From assembly GCA_017501175.1 (NCBI GenBank), contig JAFVXK010000029.1:1-8295 (forward strand): 8,295 nt of DNA. Direction: 5' to 3'. The first letter of the stretch is position 1. Each line of letters starts with the position of its first letter. The notes under the pieces are model-generated. The model saw only the letters and a program-made list of their open reading frames with translations. It did not search any database and was not told the DNA's origin. Source of the DNA: Clostridia bacterium. GTDB taxonomy: Bacteria; Bacillota_A; Clostridia; Oscillospirales; CAG-272. The position numbers and the translations under genes are program-made. Below are positions 1-5,297 of the stretch, piece by piece.

Positions 1-533
<533 letters not shown>

Positions 534-551
534 TTATCTTACCTCCAAAAA

Positions 552-836
552 TTACTCAACTACCGCGAGAACGTCGGACTGGCTGACAACGGTGTACTCC
601 ACGCCGTCGAGCTTAACCTCTGTGCCGCTGTATTTTCCAATAATTACCTTGTCGCCCTCCTTGAGAGTCATTACGACCTCCTTGCCGTCGATAAGTCCGC
701 CGGGTCCTACCGCGACGACAATCGACATCTCGGGCTTCTCCTGTGCCGAGCCGGGAAGGATTATTCCTGCCTTGGTGGTTTCCTCCGCCTCTGCCTTTTT
801 AAGTACGACCTTATCAAATAAGGGTCTGAGCTTCAT
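552..836 (-). CDS. groES: Co-chaperonin GroES (10 kDa)
   Basis: GroES forms the heptameric lid that caps the GroEL cavity in the cytoplasm. The protein is 94 residues, the normal family length, starting MKLRPLFDKVVLKK. The mobile loop that contacts GroEL is around residues 17-32, with the GIILP hydrophobic tripeptide region at 24-28. The conserved GKYSGTEVKLDGVEY stretch (68-81) and C-terminal DVLAVVE are present. An upstream in-frame ATG at 866 would add ten residues (MLKTIKEDKT), but it lies inside the CIRCE arm. The ATG at 836 has an AAGGAGGA ribosome binding site at 851-844, seven bases away, so the shorter form is chosen. It is the first gene of the groES-groEL operon, transcribed from the promoter at 900-928 and repressed through CIRCE. 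Confidence 0.98.
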   Translation of the reverse strand: MKLRPLFDKVVLKKAEAEETTKAGIILPGSAQEKPEMSIVVAVGPGGLIDGKEVVMTLKEGDKVIIGKYSGTEVKLDGVEYTVVSQSDVLAVVE

Positions 837-859
837 TGTTTTGTCCTCCTTAATCGTTT

Positions 860-886
860 TTAGCACTCAAAAGCCGCGAGTGCTAA
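860..886. promoter_or_regulatory. CIRCE element (HrcA operator)
   Basis: The inverted repeat TTAGCACTC, nine bases, GAGTGCTAA is a perfect match to the consensus CIRCE operator. It lies just downstream of the predicted transcription start and 24 bases upstream of the groES ATG. In Firmicutes the HrcA repressor binds CIRCE and is itself a GroEL client, so groESL is induced when misfolded protein occupies GroEL. No hrcA gene is in this window; it must lie elsewhere. Confidence 0.98.
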
Positions 887-899
887 ACTCACTGGCTAT

Positions 900-928
900 A
901 TTCTATACTAACAGCATTAAAAAATCAA
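900..928 (-). promoter_or_regulatory. Sigma-A-type promoter of groESL
   Basis: Read on the minus strand: -35 TTGATT (928-923), a 17-bp spacer, and -10 TAGAAT (905-900). The predicted start, near 893, puts CIRCE in the first transcribed bases, the usual arrangement for HrcA repression. The match to the consensus is good but not perfect, and the site is inferred from sequence only. Confidence 0.8.
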
Positions 929-971
929 TAGTTTTCCTAATATTTCACAATTTGTTAACAATTTCCGTATG

Positions 972-1706
972 CTAAGATAATTCATTCCGCAAAGCTTGGA
1001 TGATTTTCTTCTCTTCCCTCGATATCTTCACCTGCGTAAGTCCCATTATGCGCGCTACCTCTTGCTGCGAGAGGTCGCGGAAGTAGCGTAGAATTATGAT
1101 TTTCTGCCACTCGGACGGGAGCTTCTCTATCGCGCCTCGAAGCGCGAGCTTATCAAAGGCGAGCGCCTCTGCGTCCTCGTCGGCAACTATACTGCCGAGG
1201 GTGTCCGAGTCCTCGTCGTCGAAGGCGCGCTCGTCAAGCGAGCGCGGGGGGACTGCCGAGAAAATCGCACTTGCCGCGTCCTGAGGACTGACGCCAACCG
1301 CCCTTGCAATAGCGTCAAGCGTTGTATCCTCGCCCGCTGCCAGACGGCGCTCTCGCTCTTTATTCAGAAGCGTAGCCAATCTTTTTTCGTCGCGCGAGAC
1401 CTTTATCAAGCCGTCGTCGCGCAGAAATCGCCGCATCTCGCCCATAATAAGCGGTACAGCGTAGGTGGAAAAGGCGCAGCCGCGAGATAGGTCAAAGCTC
1501 TTCATTGCCTTAACCAGCCCGATGTTTCCGCACTCTATGAGGTCGGACATCTCCGCGCGCTCCGCAAAGCGTCCCGCTATGCTGTAAACAAGGGGCGCGT
1601 TAAGCTCGGCAAGCTTCTCGCCTGCCTCGCGGTTGCCTTCTCTGTATTCCCTGAGAAGCTCAATATTTCTGTCATAGGCACTTTTTCTTTCGGTAATATT
1701 CTCCAT
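972..1706 (-). CDS. sigF: RNA polymerase sigma factor SigF (forespore-specific)
   Basis: Sigma-F directs the first forespore-specific transcription after asymmetric septation and is held inactive by SpoIIAB. The protein is 244 residues, close to the family's usual 250. Sigma-70 region 2 is at about residues 35-106 (DLIECGNIGLVKAMKSFD, then FSTYAVPLIMGEMRRFLRDD, typical of the SigF/SigG group). Region 3 is near 107-150, and region 4 near 190-238 with the helix-turn-helix LSQQEVARIMGLTQVKISR. The SigF rather than SigG assignment rests on its place directly after spoIIAB. The start is uncertain. The ATG at 1706 is preferred; an in-frame TTG at 1712 would add two residues. Neither has a good ribosome binding site, so translation is probably coupled to spoIIAB, whose stop lies 16 bases upstream. 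No hairpin terminator is seen after the stop. Confidence 0.96.
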   Translation of the reverse strand: MENITERKSAYDRNIELLREYREGNREAGEKLAELNAPLVYSIAGRFAERAEMSDLIECGNIGLVKAMKSFDLSRGCAFSTYAVPLIMGEMRRFLRDDGLIKVSRDEKRLATLLNKERERRLAAGEDTTLDAIARAVGVSPQDAASAIFSAVPPRSLDERAFDDEDSDTLGSIVADEDAEALAFDKLALRGAIEKLPSEWQKIIILRYFRDLSQQEVARIMGLTQVKISREEKKIIQALRNELS

Positions 1707-1722
1707 TCGCAAGAGCTGACGG

Positions 1723-2166
1723 TCAGGGTTTCAGTTTTTTTCTCATTAGGACGGTTGTTCCCTTGCCAAGACGCGACTTTACTGACAAGAAGTCGGTAAA
1801 GCTCTCCATAACGAGAAAGCCCATTCCGCATCTGTCACCGTACTCACCCGTCGTGAACATCGGCTCGCGTGCGCGCTCGACGTCCTCGATGCCGCAGCCG
1901 TTATCGGATATTTCCACCGACACCTCGCGGCTGTCGTAGAGTCTGACAGATATGTATATATTACCAACCTCGTCCTCGGCAAGACCGCGGTAGCCGTGGA
2001 CTATCGAATTGGTGACAGCCTCGGACACGGCGCATCTTAAATCTCCAAGCTCCTCAACGGTGGGGCTGAGCTCCGCAACGAATGCCGAAACGCAGGAGCG
2101 CGCTACCGCCTCGTTTGTGCTTTTTGCGGGAAGCCTCAGCTTCATTTCGTTTATAATTTTCCTCAT
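1723..2166 (-). CDS. spoIIAB: Anti-sigma F factor / SpoIIAA kinase SpoIIAB
   Basis: SpoIIAB binds and inhibits sigma-F when loaded with ATP, and phosphorylates the anti-anti-sigma factor SpoIIAA. The protein is 147 residues (B. subtilis homologue 146). It has the GHKL/HATPase fold signatures: N box EAVTNSIVHGY at 49-59, with the Mg-coordinating Asn53; G1 box DNGCGI at 88-93; ATP-lid region EPMFTT at 101-106; and G2 box CGMGF at 113-117. The start at 2166 has a GGAGGA ribosome binding site at 2180-2175, eight bases upstream. It yields an N-terminus (NEM then K/R-rich, ending STNEA) that aligns with the B. subtilis protein. The gap after spoIIAA is 13 bp, so the two are co-translated. Confidence 0.97.
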   Translation of the reverse strand: MRKIINEMKLRLPAKSTNEAVARSCVSAFVAELSPTVEELGDLRCAVSEAVTNSIVHGYRGLAEDEVGNIYISVRLYDSREVSVEISDNGCGIEDVERAREPMFTTGEYGDRCGMGFLVMESFTDFLSVKSRLGKGTTVLMRKKLKP

Positions 2167-2179
2167 TTTTCGCTTCCTC

Positions 2180-2500
2180 CTATGCCGATATTGTCAGCTC
2201 TCGTATTTTATCGAGTCCCGAAAGGCGCACGAGCCTTCTCAGCGTCGGCGAAAGTCCCGTTACGCGCACGAGAGCTCCGACAGCCTTCGCCGCCTCTACT
2301 CTGCCTATTATCAGAGCTATTCCCGACGAGTCCATAAAATGAACCGCCGAAAAATCAAGCACGAGAAGCTCGGGCCGCCTTGCAAAAACCGCCTCGTCTA
2401 TTTTTTCTCTGACGCGTCTGGCTTTGTGATGGTCCAGCTCGCAGCCAAGCTCTGCCGTGAGGATTTTTCCGTTTTCGGTTATGTTTAAATCGTCCTGCAT
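2180..2500 (-). CDS. spoIIAA: Anti-sigma F factor antagonist SpoIIAA
   Basis: SpoIIAA is the anti-anti-sigma factor. In its unphosphorylated state it binds SpoIIAB and releases sigma-F; SpoIIAB inactivates it by phosphorylation and SpoIIE reactivates it. The protein is a single STAS domain of 106 residues, slightly shorter than the B. subtilis form (117) at the C-terminus. ELDHH at 21-25 and MDSSG at 56-60 fall at the same positions as in B. subtilis. Ser58, the phosphorylated residue, is therefore conserved in number as well as context. It is the first gene of spoIIAA-spoIIAB-sigF. A GAGGT ribosome binding site lies about seven bases before the ATG at 2500. The 98 bases upstream contain two Spo0A-box-like sequences. 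Confidence 0.97.
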   Translation of the reverse strand: MQDDLNITENGKILTAELGCELDHHKARRVREKIDEAVFARRPELLVLDFSAVHFMDSSGIALIIGRVEAAKAVGALVRVTGLSPTLRRLVRLSGLDKIRELTISA

Positions 2501-2530
2501 TTTCCTTACCTCTTCCTTTTTACTTCCTTG

Positions 2531-2576
2531 TTAGACAAATACATTTTATCACTCGGAAAGGAAAAATTTTGTCGCA
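2531..2576 (-). promoter_or_regulatory. Candidate spoIIA control region with two Spo0A-box-like sites
   Basis: Two sequences each match eight of nine bases of the Spo0A box TTTGTCGAA: TTTGTCGCA on the plus strand at 2568-2576, and TTTGTCTAA on the minus strand at 2539-2531. A minus-strand TAAAAT at 2548-2543 could be a -10 box. The first 0A-like site would then overlap the -35 position, as at Spo0A-activated sigma-A promoters of B. subtilis. No good -35 and no clear sigma-H promoter is visible. The family context (spoIIA is Spo0A-controlled in known spore formers) supports the idea, but the matches are short and could be chance. Confidence 0.4.
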
Positions 2577-2598
2577 CCTTGACGGCTTGAAAAATATT

Positions 2599-2901
2599 CT
2601 ACTCGGTGAGGTAGAGCCTTCTTGCGATATTTTCCTTTATCTCCTTCTTTCTTGTTTTGTATGTAGCCTCGGAAATGTGGTCAAAACGGCTTTTCGCGTA
2701 TCCCACCGACGAGCCTATCTCCTCGATAAAGCCCTCGACCTCGAAGTCGTGGGCAAGCTCGCTTGTGGCGTCGATAATCTTGGCGTTGAGATAGCGTAGC
2801 TCGGTTTCAACTCTGCGAGAGAGCCCGCCCGAGCGGATAAGCTCGCTTCTTCGCAGGTAGTCGGCGCACAGAGCCGAAACAAGCGTGTCAAGCGTTCCCA
2901 T
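2599..2901 (-). CDS. Small hypothetical protein, second gene of the repressor-divergent pair
   Basis: I do not recognise this protein. It has 100 residues, soluble and highly charged, with no membrane segment or signal peptide, and is probably mostly helical. The stretch FIEEIGSSVGYAKSRFDHISEATYKTRKKEIKENIARRL (about 57-95) is rich in Arg, Lys and Glu. Only Cys12 could be redox-active. The start at 2901 overlaps the end of the upstream gene by 14 bp. An in-frame TGA lies just upstream, so no longer form is possible in this frame. An AGGAG about twelve bases upstream, inside the previous gene, is a weak ribosome binding site. Tight overlap says it is translated with its neighbour. Its job is unknown; the position downstream of an S24-repressor-controlled promoter suggests stress induction (inference). 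Confidence 0.75.
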   Translation of the reverse strand: MGTLDTLVSALCADYLRRSELIRSGGLSRRVETELRYLNAKIIDATSELAHDFEVEGFIEEIGSSVGYAKSRFDHISEATYKTRKKEIKENIARRLYLTE

Positions 2902-3208
2902 AAAGTCCCATCACTCCTCTCGTGCGACGCAGCTCGTCCTCAAGGTCGGCAAGCGTCTTTTCAAGGGACGCGAGGCTCTTTAGAGTTTCCCTCGCCTCCT
3001 CTACTATTTCCTCTATCTCGGGAAGCCATCTGTCAGGCTCGTCCTCGGAAAACTCGCTGAGGGCGTCAAGAAGAAGGCTTCGTACGTTTATCATATTGTC
3101 GGTTTCGGCGATTTTCGCCTTAATGTCAGCAATGTCTGCTCTTATTTCGGCGGGACGGCGGTATATCCGCGCAGACTCGCCCTCGTAGGTGTTGTAGCTT
3201 ACCAGCAA
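2888..3208 (-). CDS. Small coiled-coil hypothetical protein, first gene of the repressor-divergent pair
   Basis: I do not recognise this protein. With the TTG start chosen it has 106 residues, beginning LLVSYNTYEGESARIYRRP with the first Leu read as Met. It is acidic and mostly helical with heptad-like character, notably IRADIADIKAKIAETDN (about 22-38) and the Glu/Leu-rich stretch EIEEIVEEARETLKSLASL (about 65-83) that continues to DELRR. This suggests a coiled-coil oligomer or adaptor. There is no membrane segment. The start was chosen because GGAAGGAG at 3224-3217 sits eight bases before the TTG. In-frame ATGs at 3229 and 3250 have no ribosome binding site, and a TTG at 3292 lies in the -10 box, before the predicted transcript start. 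The gene has its own perfect-consensus promoter. Confidence 0.78.
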   Translation of the reverse strand: MLVSYNTYEGESARIYRRPAEIRADIADIKAKIAETDNMINVRSLLLDALSEFSEDEPDRWLPEIEEIVEEARETLKSLASLEKTLADLEDELRRTRGVMGLYGNA

Positions 3209-3216
3209 TAAAATTT

Positions 3217-3224
3217 CTCCTTCC
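3217..3224 (-). promoter_or_regulatory. Ribosome binding site that sets a TTG start
   Basis: GGAAGGAG on the minus strand, with eight bases to the TTG at 3208-3206. This spacing and strength favour the TTG over the upstream ATG at 3229, which is itself embedded just before the ribosome binding site. Confidence 0.65.
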
Positions 3225-3291
3225 TTCATTTTGAACGATTTTTGTTGCATAGCAGGACTACTCGGGGCAAAAAGTAACCTGCCACGTGACA

Positions 3292-3320
3292 ATTATAGCT
3301 CAAAAAAAGTCGCTTGTCAA
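3292..3320 (-). promoter_or_regulatory. Perfect-consensus sigma-A promoter for the two small genes
   Basis: Read on the minus strand: -35 TTGACA (3320-3315), a 17-bp spacer and -10 TATAAT (3297-3292). Both hexamers and the spacer length are ideal. The transcript should start near 3285, leaving a leader of about 77 bases before the TTG at 3208. So strong a promoter normally needs repression, and a palindromic operator is centred on its -35 box. Confidence 0.9.
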
Positions 3321-3325
3321 GTGAT
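3309..3325. promoter_or_regulatory. Operator 1: palindrome over the -35 of the minus promoter
   Basis: GTCGCTTGTCAAGTGAT is an imperfect dyad centred on T3317, with CTTG-T-CAAG at its core. Symmetry extends outward through A-rich and T-rich flanks (3304-3330; 10 of 13 arm positions pair). It includes the whole -35 hexamer of the minus promoter (3315-3320). It is most likely the binding site of the adjacent HTH-S24 repressor; this is inferred from position and symmetry. Confidence 0.7.
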
Positions 3326-3348
3326 TTTTGTAATTTTTTCGAAAAAGT

Positions 3349-3365
3349 GTTGCATTTTAAGTGAC
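3349..3365. promoter_or_regulatory. Operator 2: related palindrome over the -35 of the repressor promoter
   Basis: GTTGCATTTTAAGTGAC matches operator 1 at 12 of 17 positions, with the right half (AAGTGA) fully conserved. It is centred at 3357, exactly 40 bp from operator 1, which would place both on nearly the same face of the helix. It covers the -35 box (3350-3355) of the plus-strand promoter, so it probably mediates autorepression. Confidence 0.55.
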
Positions 3366-3378
3366 TTTATGCTATAAT
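3350..3378 (+). promoter_or_regulatory. Sigma-A promoter of the S24 repressor gene
   Basis: -35 TTGCAT (3350-3355), a 17-bp spacer and -10 TATAAT (3373-3378), with a TG extended -10 (TGC before TATAAT). The predicted start near 3385 gives a leader of about 107 bases before the ATG at 3493. The promoter is back-to-back with the minus promoter at 3292-3320. Confidence 0.85.
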
Positions 3379-3492
3379 CATTACAAATAGCTACAAAATT
3401 CGACAATCGAGCAAAAACACTACCTTTAATAATAAAAAAACGTCGCGACGAAATGAAAAAAAGCGCGGCAACTCACGGATAAGGAGAAAAAT

Positions 3493-4110
3493 ATGATAGC
3501 TAACAAGCTGAAAGCACTCAGAAAGGCAAAAAGAATGACGCAGGACGAGCTTGCCACGATGCTCGGCACAAGCAAGCAGACGATACACCGCTACGAGAAC
3601 GGAATTATCACGAATATTCCGCCCGAAAAGGTCGAGAAGCTCGCAGAGGCGCTCGAAACGACGCCCTCGGAGCTTATGGGCTGGGAAGAGAGCGCCCTGC
3701 CGACAGGAGTGATGCCGATATCGACGAAAAGACTGCCTATTCTTGGCGAGATAGCCTGCGGTAACCCGATTTTCGCCAACGAGGAGCACGAGAGCTTCGT
3801 TTCGGCAGACGGTGGGCTCAAAGCCGACTTTTGCCTTGTCGCGCACGGAGATTCTATGATTGGCGCGCGCATCTACGACGGAGATATTATCTTCATTCGC
3901 TCGCAGGTGTCGGTCAATAACGGCGAAATTGCCGCGGTCATAATCAACGACGAGGCAACGCTAAAGCGCGTTTACTACTATCCCGACGAGGAGAAGCTTA
4001 TCCTCTCGCCCGAGAACCCGCGCTACGCGCCTCTCGTCTATATAGGCGAGGAGCTCGCGAATATAAAGATAATCGGCAAGGCGGTAGCCTTCCAGAGTAC
4101 GATAATTTAA
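3493..4110 (+). CDS. HTH-S24 transcriptional repressor (LexA/CI-like, self-cleaving)
   Basis: A DNA-binding repressor of 205 residues with two domains. Residues 5-62 form an XRE/Cro-CI helix-turn-helix (LRKAKRMTQDELATMLGTSKQTIHRYENG). Residues about 80-200 form an S24 peptidase domain. The catalytic Ser121 is in HGDSM and the general base Lys158 is in ATLKRV, 37 residues apart as in E. coli LexA. A candidate cleavage site, Cys89-Gly90 (GEIACGNP), is of the UmuD type rather than Ala-Gly. All parts needed for RecA-stimulated self-cleavage are therefore present. The HTH is of the phage-repressor type, so this is not classical LexA. The ATG at 3493 has AAGGAG at 3481-3486. The gene is divergent from two small unknown genes, and both promoters carry related operators, implying autorepression plus control of the pair. 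Confidence 0.93.
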   Translation: MIANKLKALRKAKRMTQDELATMLGTSKQTIHRYENGIITNIPPEKVEKLAEALETTPSELMGWEESALPTGVMPISTKRLPILGEIACGNPIFANEEHESFVSADGGLKADFCLVAHGDSMIGARIYDGDIIFIRSQVSVNNGEIAAVIINDEATLKRVYYYPDEEKLILSPENPRYAPLVYIGEELANIKIIGKAVAFQSTII

Positions 4111-4173
4111 CACGGTCAGGCAAAAAGCAGCAAAAAGGCCTCCCGTACTGAAGGCAAGCATAGATATATAGCA

Positions 4174-4202
4174 AAACGGTCACGGAAATTCCGTGACCGT
4201 TT
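4174..4202. terminator. Bidirectional hairpin terminator between convergent genes
   Basis: A 12-bp perfect stem (4174-4185 with 4191-4202, core CGGTCACGG) and a five-base AAATT loop. The hairpin ends six bases before the end of the convergent membrane-protein gene, so it can stop both transcripts. The stem's terminal A/T pairs supply short U runs on either strand (TTTCTGTTT on plus, TTTTGC on minus). Confidence 0.85.
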
Positions 4203-4206
4203 CTGT

Positions 4207-5229
4207 TTAGTTGTTCGTCTTTTTGATTTCCTTCCAGTGAAGAATGCACATAATTATGTATGTCGTTATGATGGCAAAAGAGCCATTAATAAACTTTCCC
4301 ATTTGTGAGTAAAAAACGGACATTCCTATAATTTCTGCAATAGCTGAAGCTATAAACGTACCTATAAGAGCTTTTTTTGCTAAATCTTTGTTTTTTAGAA
4401 GTTTGTACGCGCAGAGGTACACTGTTCCAATTGCAAGCCCAGACGGGAGAAGATTGCCCGAGGTACTTGCGGGCATTGTAGTCAAAATAGCTGTTATGCT
4501 ATCTCCAAAAGATGTTCCTGAAGTTATAGAGAATAAGATTATGCAAGAAATTATATAAACAATAAAATGGATGAGAAGCAACCCCAAAACATATATGACC
4601 AAGTCGTCGTTTGTTTCGGTTGCCTTAATTTCTGCTGCTTCGTAGGTTTCTTCTTTTATTTCTGGTATATTGGAATCAAAACAATTTCTAATTTCATTGA
4701 CGGTAGTTATTTCTTCTTTCTCGTTTTTATCACTTGACAATATATCAGGAGTCTTGAAGACTTTTTCGCCGACAGATTCTTTTACTGCTTTTGACTTTTC
4801 CTTGTAATACATATAAGTAAAATATGCGGCAGCCAACAGAAAACCTGTCGCAAAAATCCCAGAAACTATCGGGGTATAATCTGTTTGTTCTATGTGTTCT
4901 GCGTAATACCTTTGACTTTTGATATACGTAAATGATTCTATGTTACTGTTTACTTCCCCCAAGCAATATTCGCAATTGTCTGAACCGCACCCGTATGTTA
5001 TTTTTTGCATTGCTGCCGCTATTCTAAGTCTTGCGAGTGCGCTTGAGTTAGATAAGCCGGATAAATCGAGATCATCGGGAACCCTTCCGGTTCTTCCTGA
5101 ACTTATATAATGTCCTTCTGCTGTGCGAATATTTATTTCAGTATCGGAAGGAGATGTGAGTGCGGACATACATACCATAATACAAGCAAAGGCAAGTATA
5201 AAACATATGATAGATAAATTCTTTTTCAT
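4207..5229 (-). CDS. AT-rich gene for a multi-pass membrane protein of unknown function
   Basis: I do not recognise this family. The protein has 340 residues. A hydrophobic N-terminal anchor or signal (about 4-24) is followed by a predicted outside segment (25-118) containing Cys81, Cys86 and Cys89 (CGSDNCEYC), which could form a disulfide or bind metal. A second membrane segment is at about 119-141, a charged Lys/Glu-rich loop, probably cytoplasmic, at 142-208, and further segments at about 209-234, 262-278, 286-308 and 316-332. The ATG at 5229 follows AAAAGGAC by seven bases. Base composition is unlike its neighbours: 21 of 60 bases are G or C in 4261-4320, against 36 of 60 in 6121-6180. 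This suggests acquisition by transfer. It appears to be a single-gene unit with its own promoter, ending at the hairpin at 4174-4202. Confidence 0.85.
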   Translation of the reverse strand: MKKNLSIICFILAFACIMVCMSALTSPSDTEINIRTAEGHYISSGRTGRVPDDLDLSGLSNSSALARLRIAAAMQKITYGCGSDNCEYCLGEVNSNIESFTYIKSQRYYAEHIEQTDYTPIVSGIFATGFLLAAAYFTYMYYKEKSKAVKESVGEKVFKTPDILSSDKNEKEEITTVNEIRNCFDSNIPEIKEETYEAAEIKATETNDDLVIYVLGLLLIHFIVYIISCIILFSITSGTSFGDSITAILTTMPASTSGNLLPSGLAIGTVYLCAYKLLKNKDLAKKALIGTFIASAIAEIIGMSVFYSQMGKFINGSFAIITTYIIMCILHWKEIKKTNN

Positions 5230-5261
5230 TTTTTGTCCTTTTCATTCAAGCAAGATATTAA

Positions 5262-5267
5262 ATTATA
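5262..5267 (-). promoter_or_regulatory. -10 box of the membrane-protein gene promoter
   Basis: A perfect TATAAT on the minus strand, 32 bases before the ATG. No convincing -35 is present at 16-18 bp. The same 11 bases (AATTATAGCTC on plus) occur at the -10 of the small-gene promoter at 3291-3301. A small dyad (5281-5295) occupies the -35 region. Confidence 0.5.
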
Positions 5268-5280
5268 GCTCTTTGTGTAG

Positions 5281-5295
5281 CTTGCAGAGCGCAAG
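5281..5295. other. Short dyad CTTGC-N5-GCAAG after the HAD gene
   Basis: Two perfect five-base arms around AGAGC, three bases beyond the HAD stop and over the -35 region of the next gene. It could be a weak terminator stem for the valS operon, though no U-tract follows, or an operator for the membrane-protein promoter. The sequence alone does not decide. Confidence 0.3.
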
Positions 5296-5297
5296 GC

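Noticed and set aside
552..866. GroES start at 866 adding ten residues.
   Set aside because: The ATG lies within the CIRCE arm and lacks a ribosome binding site; the ATG at 836 has AAGGAGGA and matches the family N-terminus.
3209..3292. Longer form of the first small protein starting at TTG 3292 (MSRGRLLFAPSS...).
   Set aside because: The codon overlaps the -10 box of the promoter and lies upstream of the predicted transcript start; no ribosome binding site is present.
3399..3407. TTCGACAAT, which contains the Spo0A core TGTCGAA on the minus strand.
   Set aside because: It lies in the repressor's transcribed leader with no second site. A 7-base match is expected about once by chance in a window this size on both strands.
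3441..3450. Perfect palindrome CGTCGCGACG in the repressor leader.
   Set aside because: No loop and only 10 bp, unrelated to the two operators apart from GTCGC; it could be a regulator site but nothing else supports it.
3453..3482. Nine-codon mini-ORF (MKKSAATHG) in the repressor leader, its stop overlapping the AAGGAG ribosome binding site.
   Set aside because: It has no ribosome binding site of its own and no stem-loop alternatives; so short an ORF is expected by chance.
2501..3492. Prophage or integrative element around the S24 repressor.
   Set aside because: No integrase, excisionase, attachment repeats or phage structural genes are visible, and the flanks are core genes; a small remnant cannot be excluded.
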